The notes beneath the pieces were generated by a model that was not told the origin of the DNA, made no database searches, and saw only the letters and a list, made by a program, of their open reading frames with translations. From Candidatus Omnitrophota bacterium (GTDB lineage: Bacteria > Omnitrophota > Gorgyraeia > Gygaellales > Profunditerraquicolaceae), in assembly GCA_028712505.1 (NCBI GenBank), contig JAQTQC010000014.1, positions 1 to 38,133 on the forward strand: a stretch of DNA of 38,133 bases, written 5' to 3'. Each line of letters begins with the position of its first letter. The stretch's first letter is position 1. The position numbers and the translations under genes were made by a program. Below, one piece after another: positions 6,122 to 14,486 of this stretch.

Positions 6122-7747
6122 TTAGCGGGTAGTTTTATACAATTCGTGGCGCTGGGCAGTAACCTGTTCATTGGCAAGGTATTCATCGAAATTTGTATCC
6201 AAGCGGTCAATATAACCTTTAGGCGTAATCTCAATGATCCGGTTGGCCACAGTTTGCACTAACTGGTGGTCATGCGAGGAAAACAGGATTGTCCCGCGGA
6301 ATTTTTCCAGACCCCGGTTTAAAGCAGTGATTGATTCCAGATCCAGGTGATTGGTCGGCTCATCCAGGATAAGCACATTAGGCTGGCTGACCATCATCCG
6401 GGTGAGCATACATCTTGCTTTTTCGCCGCCAGATAGAACATCCACCGGCTTAAGGGATTCTTCACCTGAAAAAAGCATACGCCCCAGGAAGGCATGAATG
6501 AATTCTTTTTCAGTATTCACCGAATATTGTTTAAGCCAATCAGCTACGCTCAGCTGGGAATTAAAAAATGCGGCGTTATCCCTGGGATAATACGCCCGTT
6601 TGGTTGAAAATCCCCATTTAAAGCTGCCACTATCAGCCTGACTTTCATTCATTAAGATCTGAAAAAGTACGGTTTTGGCTAAATCATTCGGCCCCACAAA
6701 AGCTATTTTATCGCCCTTGTTAACGTTTATGCTTAAACGCTCAAACATCACCTGGCCATCGCTTACCTTAAACAAGTTGCTTATACTTAAAAGGTCATTA
6801 CCTGCTTCGCGTTCCGGCTCAAAATTAATATAAGGGTATTTTCGCGAAGAAGGCTCTATATCTAAAACGGTAAGCTTTTCCAGGATCTTCTTTCTACTGG
6901 TAGCCTGGCGTGATTTAGAAGCATTATTGGCAAAACGCATAATGAATTCTTTTAATTCCTTGCGTTTCTCTTCTATCTTCTTGTTCGCTTCGCTGCGCTG
7001 GCGTGCGGCAAGCTGGCTTGCCTCGGCCCAAAAAGTATAATTTCCCGGATAGAGGTGGATCTTTCCAAAATCAATATCCGCAATATGGGTACAGACCTTA
7101 TCCAGGAAATGCCGGTCATGCGAAACAATAATCGCGGTATTCTCAAAGTTACACAAAAACTCCTCCAGCCACATACTTGACTCGACATCCAGATAGTTCG
7201 TAGGCTCATCCAAAAGAAGGATATCCGGATTCCCGAATAATGCCTGGGCTAATAATACGCGCATTTTCTGTCCGGCTTCCAGCTGCTTCATCTGTACTGT
7301 ATGCAGCGATTCCTCAATACCTAATTCACTTAAAAGCTTGGCCGCATCGGATTCCGCGTTCCAACCTTCCAACTCAGCAAATTCCCCTTCCAACTCCGAA
7401 GCGCGTATCCCATCGGCATCCGTAAAAGGTGTTTTAGAATACAGCTTATCTTTTTCAATCATGATTTCATAAAGTTTCTTATGCCCCATGATAACCGTGG
7501 TCAATACAATATACTCGTCAAAAGCAAACTGATCTTGCCTGAGCATCGAGAGCCTTTTCCCTGAAAAGATCTCAACCTCGCCGGTAGTCGATTCAACTTC
7601 TCCGGAAAGAATCTTCAGGAAGGTAGATTTCCCTGAACCATTGGCGCCGATCAAACCATAGCAATTTCCTGCGGAAAAAGTAATATTTACATTGGAAAAA
7701 AGCTTGCGCTGCCCGAATTGTAAAGATAGGTTATTTACCGAAATCAT
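6122..7747 (-). CDS. ABC-F family ATPase, YbiT-like
   Basis: The 541-residue protein has two ABC domains with no membrane part, and aligns along its length with what I remember of E. coli YbiT, including IVLTTVIMGHKKL and RFANNASKSRQATSR (residues 272-285). Domain 1 has Walker A GANGSGKS (34-41) and Walker B ILLLDEPTN (176-184), with a degenerate signature LEAGQK. Domain 2 has LSGGEK (438-443) and LILDEPTN (459-466), but its Walker A position reads GPNDLAKT (352-359), so the glycine before lysine is lost. ABC-F proteins act at the ribosome; the exact role is not known. Confidence 0.9.
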   Translation of the reverse strand: MISVNNLSLQFGQRKLFSNVNITFSAGNCYGLIGANGSGKSTFLKILSGEVESTTGEVEIFSGKRLSMLRQDQFAFDEYIVLTTVIMGHKKLYEIMIEKDKLYSKTPFTDADGIRASELEGEFAELEGWNAESDAAKLLSELGIEESLHTVQMKQLEAGQKMRVLLAQALFGNPDILLLDEPTNYLDVESSMWLEEFLCNFENTAIIVSHDRHFLDKVCTHIADIDFGKIHLYPGNYTFWAEASQLAARQRSEANKKIEEKRKELKEFIMRFANNASKSRQATSRKKILEKLTVLDIEPSSRKYPYINFEPEREAGNDLLSISNLFKVSDGQVMFERLSINVNKGDKIAFVGPNDLAKTVLFQILMNESQADSGSFKWGFSTKRAYYPRDNAAFFNSQLSVADWLKQYSVNTEKEFIHAFLGRMLFSGEESLKPVDVLSGGEKARCMLTRMMVSQPNVLILDEPTNHLDLESITALNRGLEKFRGTILFSSHDHQLVQTVANRIIEITPKGYIDRLDTNFDEYLANEQVTAQRHELYKTTR

Positions 7748-7834
7748 CTGATTTTATTGGTTTCTTTATTTAGGCTGGTTTCTTGAATCTTCTGCAAAGA
7801 AGGATTTCTTAAAGAACTGGCAGGCTTCTCCTTT

Positions 7835-8242
7835 TTAGAATCTATATATCAATTTCCAGTAATCCGTATATTCTGCTTCGGAGATCTGATTGTCCTTATT
7901 TTTATCCATCTGCTGAAAATACTCCTTGAACTGCGTGTCGGATTCCTGAGGGGTGACTTTATTGTCATTATCCCTGTCCGCTGCTTGATGCATCTTAGTC
8001 TTGTCAGAAATCAATTCTTCCTGGTCAAGATGCCCACTCTTGTCTTTATCTAATTCATTAAATCTTCGTTGCTGATAGTCCTGCATCTCAGAAGCAGAAA
8101 TAAAACCATTCTGATCCTGGTCTATTTCTGAAAATACCGGACTGCTGATATGTTGTACCTGAGGCTGTTGGGCAAATCCCTTTATAAAACCAAACAACCC
8201 AAAACATAAGATTAGGGCCAGAATTTTACTAAAGTTAATCAT
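7835..8242 (-). CDS. secreted or periplasmic protein with four EF-hands
   Basis: The 135-residue protein has a signal peptide (hydrophobic to residue 22, cleavage near GFAQQ) and four EF-hand calcium loops at 41-52, 65-76, 89-100 and 113-124, each of 12 residues beginning with D and evenly spaced by 24. Loop sequences such as DQDQNGFISASE and DKDKSGHLDQEE have acidic residues at positions 1, 3 and 12. It would bind calcium outside the cytoplasm. A TG-extended -10 box lies upstream and AAAGGA precedes the ATG. Confidence 0.88.
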   Translation of the reverse strand: MINFSKILALILCFGLFGFIKGFAQQPQVQHISSPVFSEIDQDQNGFISASEMQDYQQRRFNELDKDKSGHLDQEELISDKTKMHQAADRDNDNKVTPQESDTQFKEYFQQMDKNKDNQISEAEYTDYWKLIYRF

Positions 8243-8268
8243 TGCTTTGTCCTTTCAGTTATTCTGAT

Positions 8269-8277
8269 ATTATAACA
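8269..8277 (-). promoter_or_regulatory. extended -10 promoter candidate for the EF-hand gene
   Basis: The minus strand reads TGTTATAAT, a perfect -10 with TG extension, 27 bases upstream of the EF-hand start codon. The predicted leader is about 20 bases and includes the AAAGGA ribosome-binding site. No standard -35 box is evident. Confidence 0.52.
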
Positions 8278-8315
8278 CAACCATCGATATATTAAACTTG
8301 TTTTTAGCAGTCCGT

Positions 8316-8810
8316 TTACCGGTAATTACAAAAACTAAGCGGAAGGGGAAAATTCAATCCGCGCAGATGTGTAATAACCGCCTGCAACTCATCCTTTTGA
8401 GCTGAGCTTACTTTAATCTTCTCCCCTTCAATCTGGACCTGCACTTTCAAACCCAGCCCTTTGATAACAGCAGTTAATTCTTTTGCCCTTTCTTTGTCAA
8501 TGCCCATACAGATTTCTACCACCTGACGCAGGTAACCTTCGAAGGCCTTTTCCGGCTCGCTGAATTTAAACGCCTTGATCGAGACGCCTCTTTTAGCTAA
8601 ACGTGTTTCCAGGATATCCGTCAGCGCGCGCAATTTAAAATCATCATCAGCAATTAAAGTGATCTTTTTTTCTTTACGATCAAATACCAGCGAGGATTTG
8701 CTGTTCTTGAAATCATAACGTTGGGACAATTCTTTGGCTGCCTGATTTACCGCATTATCCACTTCCTGCAGATCCACCTCAGAAACAATATCAAAAGAAA
8801 AGCTTGCCAT
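8316..8810 (-). CDS. YajQ family nucleotide-binding protein
   Basis: The 164-residue protein matches the YajQ family from end to end: it begins MASFSFDIVSEVD, has LSQRYDFKNS at about 28-37, and ends with LNFPLPLSFCNYR. Family length is about 163 residues. YajQ-like proteins have two ferredoxin-like domains; some bind cyclic di-GMP. The stop lies in the last line of the intergenic gap before the EF-hand gene, and the start follows the GIY-YIG gene after two bases, so the two are cotranscribed. Confidence 0.93.
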   Translation of the reverse strand: MASFSFDIVSEVDLQEVDNAVNQAAKELSQRYDFKNSKSSLVFDRKEKKITLIADDDFKLRALTDILETRLAKRGVSIKAFKFSEPEKAFEGYLRQVVEICMGIDKERAKELTAVIKGLGLKVQVQIEGEKIKVSSAQKDELQAVITHLRGLNFPLPLSFCNYR

Positions 8811-8812
8811 GC

Positions 8813-9058
8813 TTAATCTCCCTTAAATAACTCTAATTTCTTTAGGCGGCTAAAACGTTTGATCTTGGCTTCCCTGATTAATGCCAGGGACCTGTTTTTA
8901 GCTCTCTCGCAATACATCAGTTCAACCGGCGCCCTATATTTAGTAAATTTACAGCCATTGCCGCTGTTATGTTCTTTGACTCTACGCTCTAAATCTTTGG
9001 TAATCCCGGTATAAAGCAGGTTATCCTTACACTTAATGATATAGACATGCCAAGCCAT
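8813..9058 (-). CDS. GIY-YIG nuclease domain protein (UPF0213/YhbQ-like)
   Basis: The 81-residue protein is a minimal GIY-YIG domain. The V-Y-I and Y-T-G halves of the signature are seen as WHVYIIKC (3-10) and LLYTGIT (14-20), followed by the conserved R in DLERRVKEHN and E in REAKIKR. The small single-domain form is typical of the YhbQ group, whose substrate is uncertain. It sits four to five bases from the PEBP gene upstream and two bases before YajQ. Confidence 0.9.
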   Translation of the reverse strand: MAWHVYIIKCKDNLLYTGITKDLERRVKEHNSGNGCKFTKYRAPVELMYCERAKNRSLALIREAKIKRFSRLKKLELFKGD

Positions 9059-9063
9059 ATTAC

Positions 9064-9573
9064 TTACTTCTTCTGAAATAGGCCGATCAGCTCGGACTTA
9101 TCCAATAAATGCGCAGAAATTTCCTTTTCCAGCTCAGGCTTGCTTAACCCTTCATCACAATCCAACATCGCATCCAGAGCATAAATCTTAAAGAAATAAC
9201 GATGCGTCCCTGTCGGAGGACAAGGGCTGACATAACCCAACCCACCCAAAGAATTAACCCCTTGCTTGCCAGGTATAGCATCTTCTTCTATGCGGCCGAC
9301 GATAGGGATATTATAAACTATCCAATGTACAAAATTACCTCCTACGGCATCCGGGTCTTCCACAACCAAGGCCAGACTCTTAGCCTGGGAAGGAATGGCA
9401 TCAATAATCAACGCCGGGTTTATTTTCTGCCCCTGGCAGGTGAATTTCCGGGGGATATATCGATTATGCTCAAATTCCGGGCTGGACAATCTCATACTTG
9501 ATCCTCCCTGCGCGTTAATCACCAGAAAAAGAAACAGTAAAACACAAAAGATTGTTAATAAATTCTTGGACAT
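9064..9573 (-). CDS. YbhB/YbcL family (PEBP-like) exported protein
   Basis: The 169-residue protein has a signal peptide (hydrophobic to about residue 22) and the PEBP fold of the YbhB/YbcL family. Visible signatures are LALVVEDPDA (about 66-75), FVHWIVYNIP (81-90), and SPCPPTGTHRYFFKIYALD (about 116-134). Bacterial members resemble Raf kinase inhibitor proteins and bind small ligands; physiological function is unknown. It is followed by the GIY-YIG gene in the same direction. Confidence 0.92.
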   Translation of the reverse strand: MSKNLLTIFCVLLFLFLVINAQGGSSMRLSSPEFEHNRYIPRKFTCQGQKINPALIIDAIPSQAKSLALVVEDPDAVGGNFVHWIVYNIPIVGRIEEDAIPGKQGVNSLGGLGYVSPCPPTGTHRYFFKIYALDAMLDCDEGLSKPELEKEISAHLLDKSELIGLFQKK

Positions 9574-9600
9574 CGGGACAATCTCGGACCAGCAACAATA

Positions 9601-10179
9601 TCAGTAATTCTCAGCAAGGACCTCAAAATATGCCTGCGGATGTTTGCAGGAAGGACACTCCTCAGGCGCCTCAGCACCTTCAAAGACATAACCGCAATTA
9701 GCGCAGTGCCATTTTACAACCGTCTTTTTCTTAAATACCTCACCATTAAAGATATTTTCAATTAACCTGCGGTAACGGGATTCATGAAATTTCTCAACTT
9801 TAGCTATCTGTTCAAATGAACGAGCCACATCCGGGAAACCTTCGTCTTTGGCTACCTTAGCGAAATCAGCATAAAGCGTAGTCCACTCCGTATTTTCACC
9901 GGCTGCCGCTTCTTCTAAATTTGCCTTTGTGTTCTTGATCATCCCGGCAGGATAAGATGCAGTAATCTCCACATCTCCTCCCTCAAGATATTTAAAAAAC
10001 ACTTTGGCATGTTCCTTTTCGTTTTCCGCAGTCTCCATAAATATATTGGATATCTGCACCAGGCCTTCCTTCTTAGCAACCGACGAGAAATACGTATAAC
10101 GGGTGCGTGCTTGGGATTCACCGGCAAAGGCTTTAAGTAAATTTTGTTCTGTTTTCGTACCCTTGATCGATTTATTCAT
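9601..10179 (-). CDS. rbr: rubrerythrin
   Basis: The 192-residue protein has a ferritin-like di-iron domain with EQNLLKAFAGESQARTRY near the N-terminus, ENEKEHAKVFF (about 55-65) and EKFHESRYR (about 127-135), followed by a C-terminal rubredoxin-like domain with CANCG and CPSC. It reduces hydrogen peroxide using NADH-derived electrons in anaerobes. The open frame extends 17 codons upstream, but ATG 10179 gives the family N-terminus and has an AGGGG site. The desulforedoxin gene lies 11 bases upstream. Confidence 0.93.
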   Translation of the reverse strand: MNKSIKGTKTEQNLLKAFAGESQARTRYTYFSSVAKKEGLVQISNIFMETAENEKEHAKVFFKYLEGGDVEITASYPAGMIKNTKANLEEAAAGENTEWTTLYADFAKVAKDEGFPDVARSFEQIAKVEKFHESRYRRLIENIFNGEVFKKKTVVKWHCANCGYVFEGAEAPEECPSCKHPQAYFEVLAENY

Positions 10180-10190
10180 TATCCATCCCC

Positions 10191-10319
10191 TTATTTGTCC
10201 TTCAGTTCTTCCATCGGTTTGCCACAACAAACCAATTCTCCTCCGCCAACCTTAGTTACTACAACTTCATTACCGCAAACATTACACCTGTATTTTTCGC
10301 CTATCTTTTTAACTGCCAT
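10191..10319 (-). CDS. desulforedoxin-domain protein (42 residues)
   Basis: This very short gene starts at ATG 10319 after GGGAGGTG and encodes 42 residues. It contains CNVCG at 12-16 and CCGKPM at 31-36, the four-cysteine rubredoxin-like iron site of desulforedoxin or the N-terminal domain of desulfoferrodoxin (superoxide reductase). The catalytic SOR domain is absent, so it is probably an electron carrier. It is followed directly by rubrerythrin, which fits a peroxide or superoxide detoxification operon. It is easily missed because of its length. Confidence 0.88.
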   Translation of the reverse strand: MAVKKIGEKYRCNVCGNEVVVTKVGGGELVCCGKPMEELKDK

Positions 10320-10351
10320 ATACACACCTCCCGGATTAAACAGCAAAAGGA

Positions 10352-11098
10352 TTATTTCGCCTTGCCTTGGTTTGCCACTGCATCCATAGCCTTCTTCACT
10401 GCTTCGGGATCGCCCAAGTAATAGCTTTTGATCGGTTTCAAGTTATCCTCTAGTTCATAAACCAGGGGCATTGCCGTAGGGATATTCAGGTTAACTATTT
10501 TATCATCTGAAATATTATCCAGGTATTTGACTAAAGCCCGCAGGGAATTTCCGTGGGCGGCAATAATCACCCGCTTGCCACTTTTAACAGCCGGGGCTAT
10601 AGTCTTATGCCAATATGGTAAAAAACGCTCTACTGTATCTTTCAAACATTCGGTAAGAGGAATTTCCCGGGGTTTAAGATCTTTATACCGGGGGTCATTG
10701 CCCGGAAAACGCGGGTCATCTTTATCCAACGCCATCGGAGGCACATCATAACTTCTTCTCCATATCAAAACCTGATCATCTCCGTATTTTGCCGCAGTCT
10801 CGGATTTATTTAAACCCTGCAAAGCCCCGTAATGCCTTTCATTAAGCCTCCAGGAATTGTAAACCGGTATCCACATCAGGTCCATTTCATCAAGCGTAAG
10901 CCATAGGGTGCGGATAGCCCTTTTTAATACAGAAGTAAAAGCCAGATCAAAAATAAAGCCTTCCTTTTTAAGCACCTCCCCCGCTTTCTTGGCTTCCTGT
11001 ATCCCCTGTCCGGATAAATCAACATCGGTCCAGCCGGTAAAACGGTTCTCTCTATTCCAAGTACTTTCTCCGTGACGCAACAAAACTAACTTTTTCAT
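10352..11098 (-). CDS. gpmA: 2,3-bisphosphoglycerate-dependent phosphoglycerate mutase
   Basis: The 248-residue protein interconverts 3- and 2-phosphoglycerate in glycolysis. The catalytic histidine is in [12 protein letters not shown] (about 5-16), [10 protein letters not shown] follows, and the second histidine lies in [26 protein letters not shown] and WRRSYDVPP are typical of GpmA. The upstream extension of the frame is ignored because ATG 11098 has an ideal GGGGAGGA site and begins [12 protein letters not shown] sigma70-like promoter is seen upstream. Confidence 0.96.
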   Translation of the reverse strand: MKKLVLLRHGESTWNRENRFTGWTDVDLSGQGIQEAKKAGEVLKKEGFIFDLAFTSVLKRAIRTLWLTLDEMDLMWIPVYNSWRLNERHYGALQGLNKSETAAKYGDDQVLIWRRSYDVPPMALDKDDPRFPGNDPRYKDLKPREIPLTECLKDTVERFLPYWHKTIAPAVKSGKRVIIAAHGNSLRALVKYLDNISDDKIVNLNIPTAMPLVYELEDNLKPIKSYYLGDPEAVKKAMDAVANQGKAK

Positions 11099-11129
11099 TG
11101 AATCCTCCCCTAATTTTAAATTTGTATTT

Positions 11130-11158
11130 ATTCTAACTCCTAATTTTATTTTTAGCAA
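11130..11158 (-). promoter_or_regulatory. sigma70-like promoter candidate for gpmA
   Basis: On the minus strand TTGCTA is followed after 17 bases by TAGAAT. The predicted start is near 11123, giving a leader of about 25 bases that contains the GGGGAGGA site of gpmA. The region is AT-rich and lies in the 120-base gap after the DUF2062 gene, in which I see no other feature. Confidence 0.5.
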
Positions 11159-11218
11159 GCTTAAAAAGCCAGAGAACCCTATCTAAAAATACGCCGGCCT
11201 TAAATTTTATACAAAAGG

Positions 11219-11686
11219 TCAATTTTTATGCAGCACCCTCCTGGTTATCAAGAGCACCGCCAGATAACTGGCCAATCCTAAAAATAAACCAATCATCAGA
11301 TACCCGAGAACAACCGGTAAAATAATATCCGAAAAGGAAAACTTCAAAAAATTACCCCAATGGAAATTATGGATCAGGCCCTGAGCCTTTTGATAAACCT
11401 CCTGCCAATGCCGGTTAAGCGCTGCAGATCCAACTCTCACCGCCAAGGCAAAAGTTATAATACTCAGCCAGGTATTCGTAACAATACTCCCTAACAAGGC
11501 GGCAGCGCGGTTGGCGCGGAAAACAAATGCCAGGAATAATGCGGCAACCGGCCCGGTCCCGGGAATAAATCCGGAGAATATTCCTAAACCAACTCCCAAG
11601 GCAATCTTCTGCGCAGAATCATTAATCTTAAACAGCTTGGCAAAGATAAAGTTTATCGCTTCTTTAAGAAACGGACTTCTATGCAT
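11219..11686 (-). CDS. DUF2062 membrane protein
   Basis: The 155-residue protein has about three or four TM helices and the DUF2062 signatures ALGVGLGIFSGFIPGTGP (around residue 28-45), FRANRAAALLGSIVTNTW (56-73) and a final membrane pair. The family is found next to glycosyltransferases or lipid genes, but its function is unknown. The ATG lies two bases after the stop of the radical SAM gene. Confidence 0.87.
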   Translation of the reverse strand: MHRSPFLKEAINFIFAKLFKINDSAQKIALGVGLGIFSGFIPGTGPVAALFLAFVFRANRAAALLGSIVTNTWLSIITFALAVRVGSAALNRHWQEVYQKAQGLIHNFHWGNFLKFSFSDIILPVVLGYLMIGLFLGLASYLAVLLITRRVLHKN

Positions 11687-11688
11687 AT

Positions 11689-12648
11689 TTAAAGGGGCTT
11701 GATATTTACTCCGGCAAAACGCTCTGACCCATAAGACTCCTGGATCCAGCCATTGAGCAGATTATATTTTTCCAATATCTTTTTTGCTTCTTCATATTCA
11801 TCATTCTTAAGCCTGCGGCTGATTTCGGGATAATGAGAAGCCCGATAATAGGGTAGGTACTGGCTCATCAAGCTGATATAGGTATCCTCAGAAATATCCC
11901 TGGCAATAAACTGCATAATCTTATCCGTACCAGAAACCTGATTCGGTAATACCAGATGCCTTATGATCAGGCCCTTCTTGATCAATCCCTCTTGATCAAA
12001 TTCCGCTATCCCCACCTGACGCTGCATTTCTTTTACCGCCTCCCGGTTGCGTTCCGGATAATCCGGGGCTTGCGAAAACTTCTGAGACATCATATTGTCA
12101 GCATAACGCATATCCGCAAGGTATATATCAACTACCCCCTCAAGCAATTCCAGGGTTTTAACTGATTCATACCCGCTAGTATTATAAACTAACGGGATAT
12201 TTAGCCCTCCCTCGATAGCTATTTCTAGGGCCTTAAGTATCTGCGGTAAAACATGCGTCGGCGTCACCAGATTAATATTATGACATCCTGATTCCTGTAA
12301 ACTGAGCATTATCCGTGCCAAATCCACAAACTCATACTCCCTACCCTTACCCAATTGGCTGAATTCGTAATTCTGGCAGTAAACACAACCCATATTGCAA
12401 TGACTGAAGAATATCGTCCCGCTCCCCCTTTTCCCCGAAACAGGAGGTTCTTCTCCATGATGGCACATAAAACTGTAAATCTTAGGCAACCTAACAGTTT
12501 TACAGAATCCAGTTTGATTCTCCAGGCGATTGACTTTGCAATTCCGGGGGCATAATATGCAAGACTCAAGACTGTCAAAAAGTCTCTCGGTAAGCGTTTT
12601 TAACTTGCCACTCTTGCTTGAGTTAAGATAGGAAGGGTAATTTAACAT
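11689..12648 (-). CDS. radical SAM protein, PflX-like (COG1313 type)
   Basis: The 319-residue protein carries the radical SAM cluster motif CNMGCVYC (CX3CX2C), followed by the GxIxLxxxEP-like region LVTPTHVLPQIL. An N-terminal CILCPRNC plus a later GFC resembles the cysteine-rich head of PflX-type proteins. It is related to pyruvate formate-lyase activating enzymes, but the substrate is unknown. A MEMO1-like gene sits at 35299-36123, far from this one, so I do not infer a three-gene AmmeMemoRadiSam system from it. The gene is in a run with M48 and DUF4416. Confidence 0.86.
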   Translation of the reverse strand: MLNYPSYLNSSKSGKLKTLTERLFDSLESCILCPRNCKVNRLENQTGFCKTVRLPKIYSFMCHHGEEPPVSGKRGSGTIFFSHCNMGCVYCQNYEFSQLGKGREYEFVDLARIMLSLQESGCHNINLVTPTHVLPQILKALEIAIEGGLNIPLVYNTSGYESVKTLELLEGVVDIYLADMRYADNMMSQKFSQAPDYPERNREAVKEMQRQVGIAEFDQEGLIKKGLIIRHLVLPNQVSGTDKIMQFIARDISEDTYISLMSQYLPYYRASHYPEISRRLKNDEYEEAKKILEKYNLLNGWIQESYGSERFAGVNIKPL

Positions 12649-12651
12649 AAG

Positions 12652-13401
12652 TTAACGGACCAAGGCGATTTCTTTGCCAGCCTCTTTGATCCGCTCGTCT
12701 ATAGGGGGGTGAGAACTCAAGAAGACTAAATTAAAACTTGAGCTTTTTCCCTCCTGTTTAAGTTTCTGGAAAAAGGTAACCATTCCCTGGGGATTGAATC
12801 CGGCTAGCTTTGAATATTTAACACCCAACCTGTCTGCCAGATATTCGTCTTTACGACTATAGCCTAAAGTCACTACGCCAAAAACCACGTCCACCGCCTG
12901 CAAAACTTTATCCTCTCCGCTAACCCCTAAAGCGATGGAACTCAACAATTGGTATCCTAATGCTGCCTGCAGGCGTTTTACGCTGTGGCGCGCGGCAATA
13001 TGTCCGACTTCATGAGCAACCACTGCAGCTAATTCATCATCATTAGCCGCAAGCAAGAGGCCGCTATTGACATAAATACCGCCTCCAGGTATAGCAAAGG
13101 CGTTAAACTCTTTTTCCTCTACTACGTTAAAAGAATAGCTGACATCCGTACGGTCAGATACCGCAGCAACTCTTTTACCGATTTTCTCCAAACGTTCCAA
13201 CACCATAGGGTCGCCGGACAACTTCATTTCGCGGTCAATCTCTTTTGCCATATCTTTGCCTAGGACGGCCTCGGTCTTGGTGTCAATGAAAAAACTCTCC
13301 TTGCGTCCGGTAGCTGGATTATAAATAGTGGTACAGCCACCTAAAAGAATCAAAACAAAGATCAAAACAAATAGCATTATCTTCTTCACTTTAAAAAACA
13401 T
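12652..13401 (-). CDS. M48 family metalloprotease, lipoprotein
   Basis: The 249-residue protein has a lipoprotein signal (C23 in LLGGC) and HEVGH at 130-134, with E186 in the DEYLAD segment as likely third zinc ligand. It resembles periplasmic M48 proteases such as LoiP and BepA, but without the TPR domain of BepA. It probably degrades misfolded outer-membrane proteins in the periplasm. Its start overlaps the end of the DUF4416 gene by 11 bases. Confidence 0.9.
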   Translation of the reverse strand: MFFKVKKIMLFVLIFVLILLGGCTTIYNPATGRKESFFIDTKTEAVLGKDMAKEIDREMKLSGDPMVLERLEKIGKRVAAVSDRTDVSYSFNVVEEKEFNAFAIPGGGIYVNSGLLLAANDDELAAVVAHEVGHIAARHSVKRLQAALGYQLLSSIALGVSGEDKVLQAVDVVFGVVTLGYSRKDEYLADRLGVKYSKLAGFNPQGMVTFFQKLKQEGKSSSFNLVFLSSHPPIDERIKEAGKEIALVR

Positions 13402-13912
13402 AAAGCTCTCTGATCTGATTAAAGATATCTATATACTCCTTGCTGCGGTAATCCGGATAAGTCCAATCGTTAGGGGTAAACGAATTATTGCGGTAACTCA
13501 ATGTTATTTCGGCAAAGATACCTTTACGCAGATATATCCTGTGACTGTAATCTTTAGTTGAGGCAAGCACCAGTTTTGCCAAATCCAGATACCCCGGGTC
13601 AATATTTACCCGACGCTTCCCAGAGTCCAGGAATCTTGACTCCAGCCTGTTAGTATAAAGCTTAATCCGGTATAGGTCCTGCATGGGGACAAGCTTGCTA
13701 AAACTGATGAATCTCCTCTTTAAACCGGCTCCCATCTCCTTTTCATAATAAGCGGTGTAATTAAAATCCACCTCCGGAGATTCAAAATCGACCCTGCCGA
13801 ATCTTCTTTTCAGATTATCTCTGGATTTAATAAAAAAAGCTTCATCCTTATAGATGAAGCCTGTGATAAGTCTGACCCGCCGATTATATCTTCTTATTTT
13901 TCCCAATAGCAA
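13391..13912 (-). CDS. DUF4416 family protein
   Basis: The protein of about 171-173 residues matches DUF4416, with FGRVDFESP near residue 40, FTAYYEKEMG-like YTAYYEKEMG at 52-61, RRVNIDPGYLDLAKLVLASTKD near the middle, and WTYPDYRSKEYIDIFN at the end. Function is unknown; the family is common in thermophilic and anaerobic bacteria. The start is ambiguous: no ATG exists, and TTG at 13912 or 13906 would be used, immediately after the stop of the PilZ gene, so translation is presumably coupled. Confidence 0.85.
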   Translation of the reverse strand: MLLGKIRRYNRRVRLITGFIYKDEAFFIKSRDNLKRRFGRVDFESPEVDFNYTAYYEKEMGAGLKRRFISFSKLVPMQDLYRIKLYTNRLESRFLDSGKRRVNIDPGYLDLAKLVLASTKDYSHRIYLRKGIFAEITLSYRNNSFTPNDWTYPDYRSKEYIDIFNQIRELYVF

Positions 13913-14260
13913 TTAAGGCAAGAACTGGCTTATATACGCAGATATTTTCTTACGCTGTTCGCCGCGCATCTGATTAAAGAAAATGGCGATATTGAACCCG
14001 CCCCTATTTTCATCTTCGCTCCTTACTACCACCCCTTTGCACTCAACAATCGTATTTTTCTGGGGTCTACCCTTGATAGGAAGGCTTAGTTTGACGGAAA
14101 TCTTGGTAAAAGGCGGTATATATTTATTCAGGTGGCAATAGGCACCCACGCAACTTATATTATGAGTGGTAGTAGAGAAATCATATCCGTTTACCGCAAC
14201 ATTAAACGGCAGCTTATGCTCTAAACGCGGATGTACCCTGCGTTCCCCAACAGTCTTCAT
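13913..14260 (-). CDS. PilZ domain protein
   Basis: The 115-residue protein has RRVHPR near residue 7 (RxxxR) and NISCVGAYC (NxSxxG) near residue 33, so it should bind cyclic di-GMP. Unusually, two cysteines flank the second motif. The start codon overlaps the stop of the upstream zinc-finger-like gene (TAATG), and DUF4416 follows directly. It forms a cluster with another PilZ gene 230 bases upstream. Confidence 0.86.
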   Translation of the reverse strand: MKTVGERRVHPRLEHKLPFNVAVNGYDFSTTTHNISCVGAYCHLNKYIPPFTKISVKLSLPIKGRPQKNTIVECKGVVVRSEDENRGGFNIAIFFNQMRGEQRKKISAYISQFLP

Positions 14261-14457
14261 TATTTTTTCTCTTCTGCGGCTGAGGCTTTAGATTTAACGA
14301 TAAAAGCACGCCAGCATTTCTTGCTGCAATAAAATTTCCCGTCACGATAATACTTCTTCAGTTTCTTGATCAACTTATTACAAGCCGGGCAGTTAGTTTG
14401 TTTCTCTGCCTTTGGTTTTGCTTCCGCTTGAGCTTCTTTAGCTGCTTCAGGTGCCAT
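14260..14457 (-). CDS. small zinc-ribbon-like protein with basic core
   Basis: The 65-residue protein has an Ala/Lys/Glu-rich N-terminus, then CPAC (about 23-26), a lysine-rich stretch, and YCSKKCWRAF (about 43-52), giving a CX2C-x16-CX3C zinc or metal site resembling TRASH or zinc-ribbon domains. The tail is again Ala/Glu/Lys-rich. It sits between two PilZ genes and may act with them; no function is known to me. Confidence 0.68.
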   Translation of the reverse strand: MAPEAAKEAQAEAKPKAEKQTNCPACNKLIKKLKKYYRDGKFYCSKKCWRAFIVKSKASAAEEKK

Positions 14458-14486
14458 TATGATTTTCCTTTCATCTTGGTTACGGA

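Noticed and set aside
7748-7834. Continuation of the EF-hand frame past its stop, reading SKKEKPASSLRN in another frame
   Set aside because: It needs a frameshift, has no start codon, and the EF-hand protein already ends cleanly after its fourth loop.
11689-12648. Radical SAM protein as the partner of the MEMO1-like protein
   Set aside because: It lies 23 kb away and has the PflX-type cysteine head; AmmeMemoRadiSam genes are usually adjacent and AMMECR1 is not seen.
13391-13912. DUF4416 gene as a pseudogene because it lacks an ATG
   Set aside because: The conserved core is complete; TTG starts directly after the upstream stop fit coupled translation, as with the site-2 protease gene in this window.
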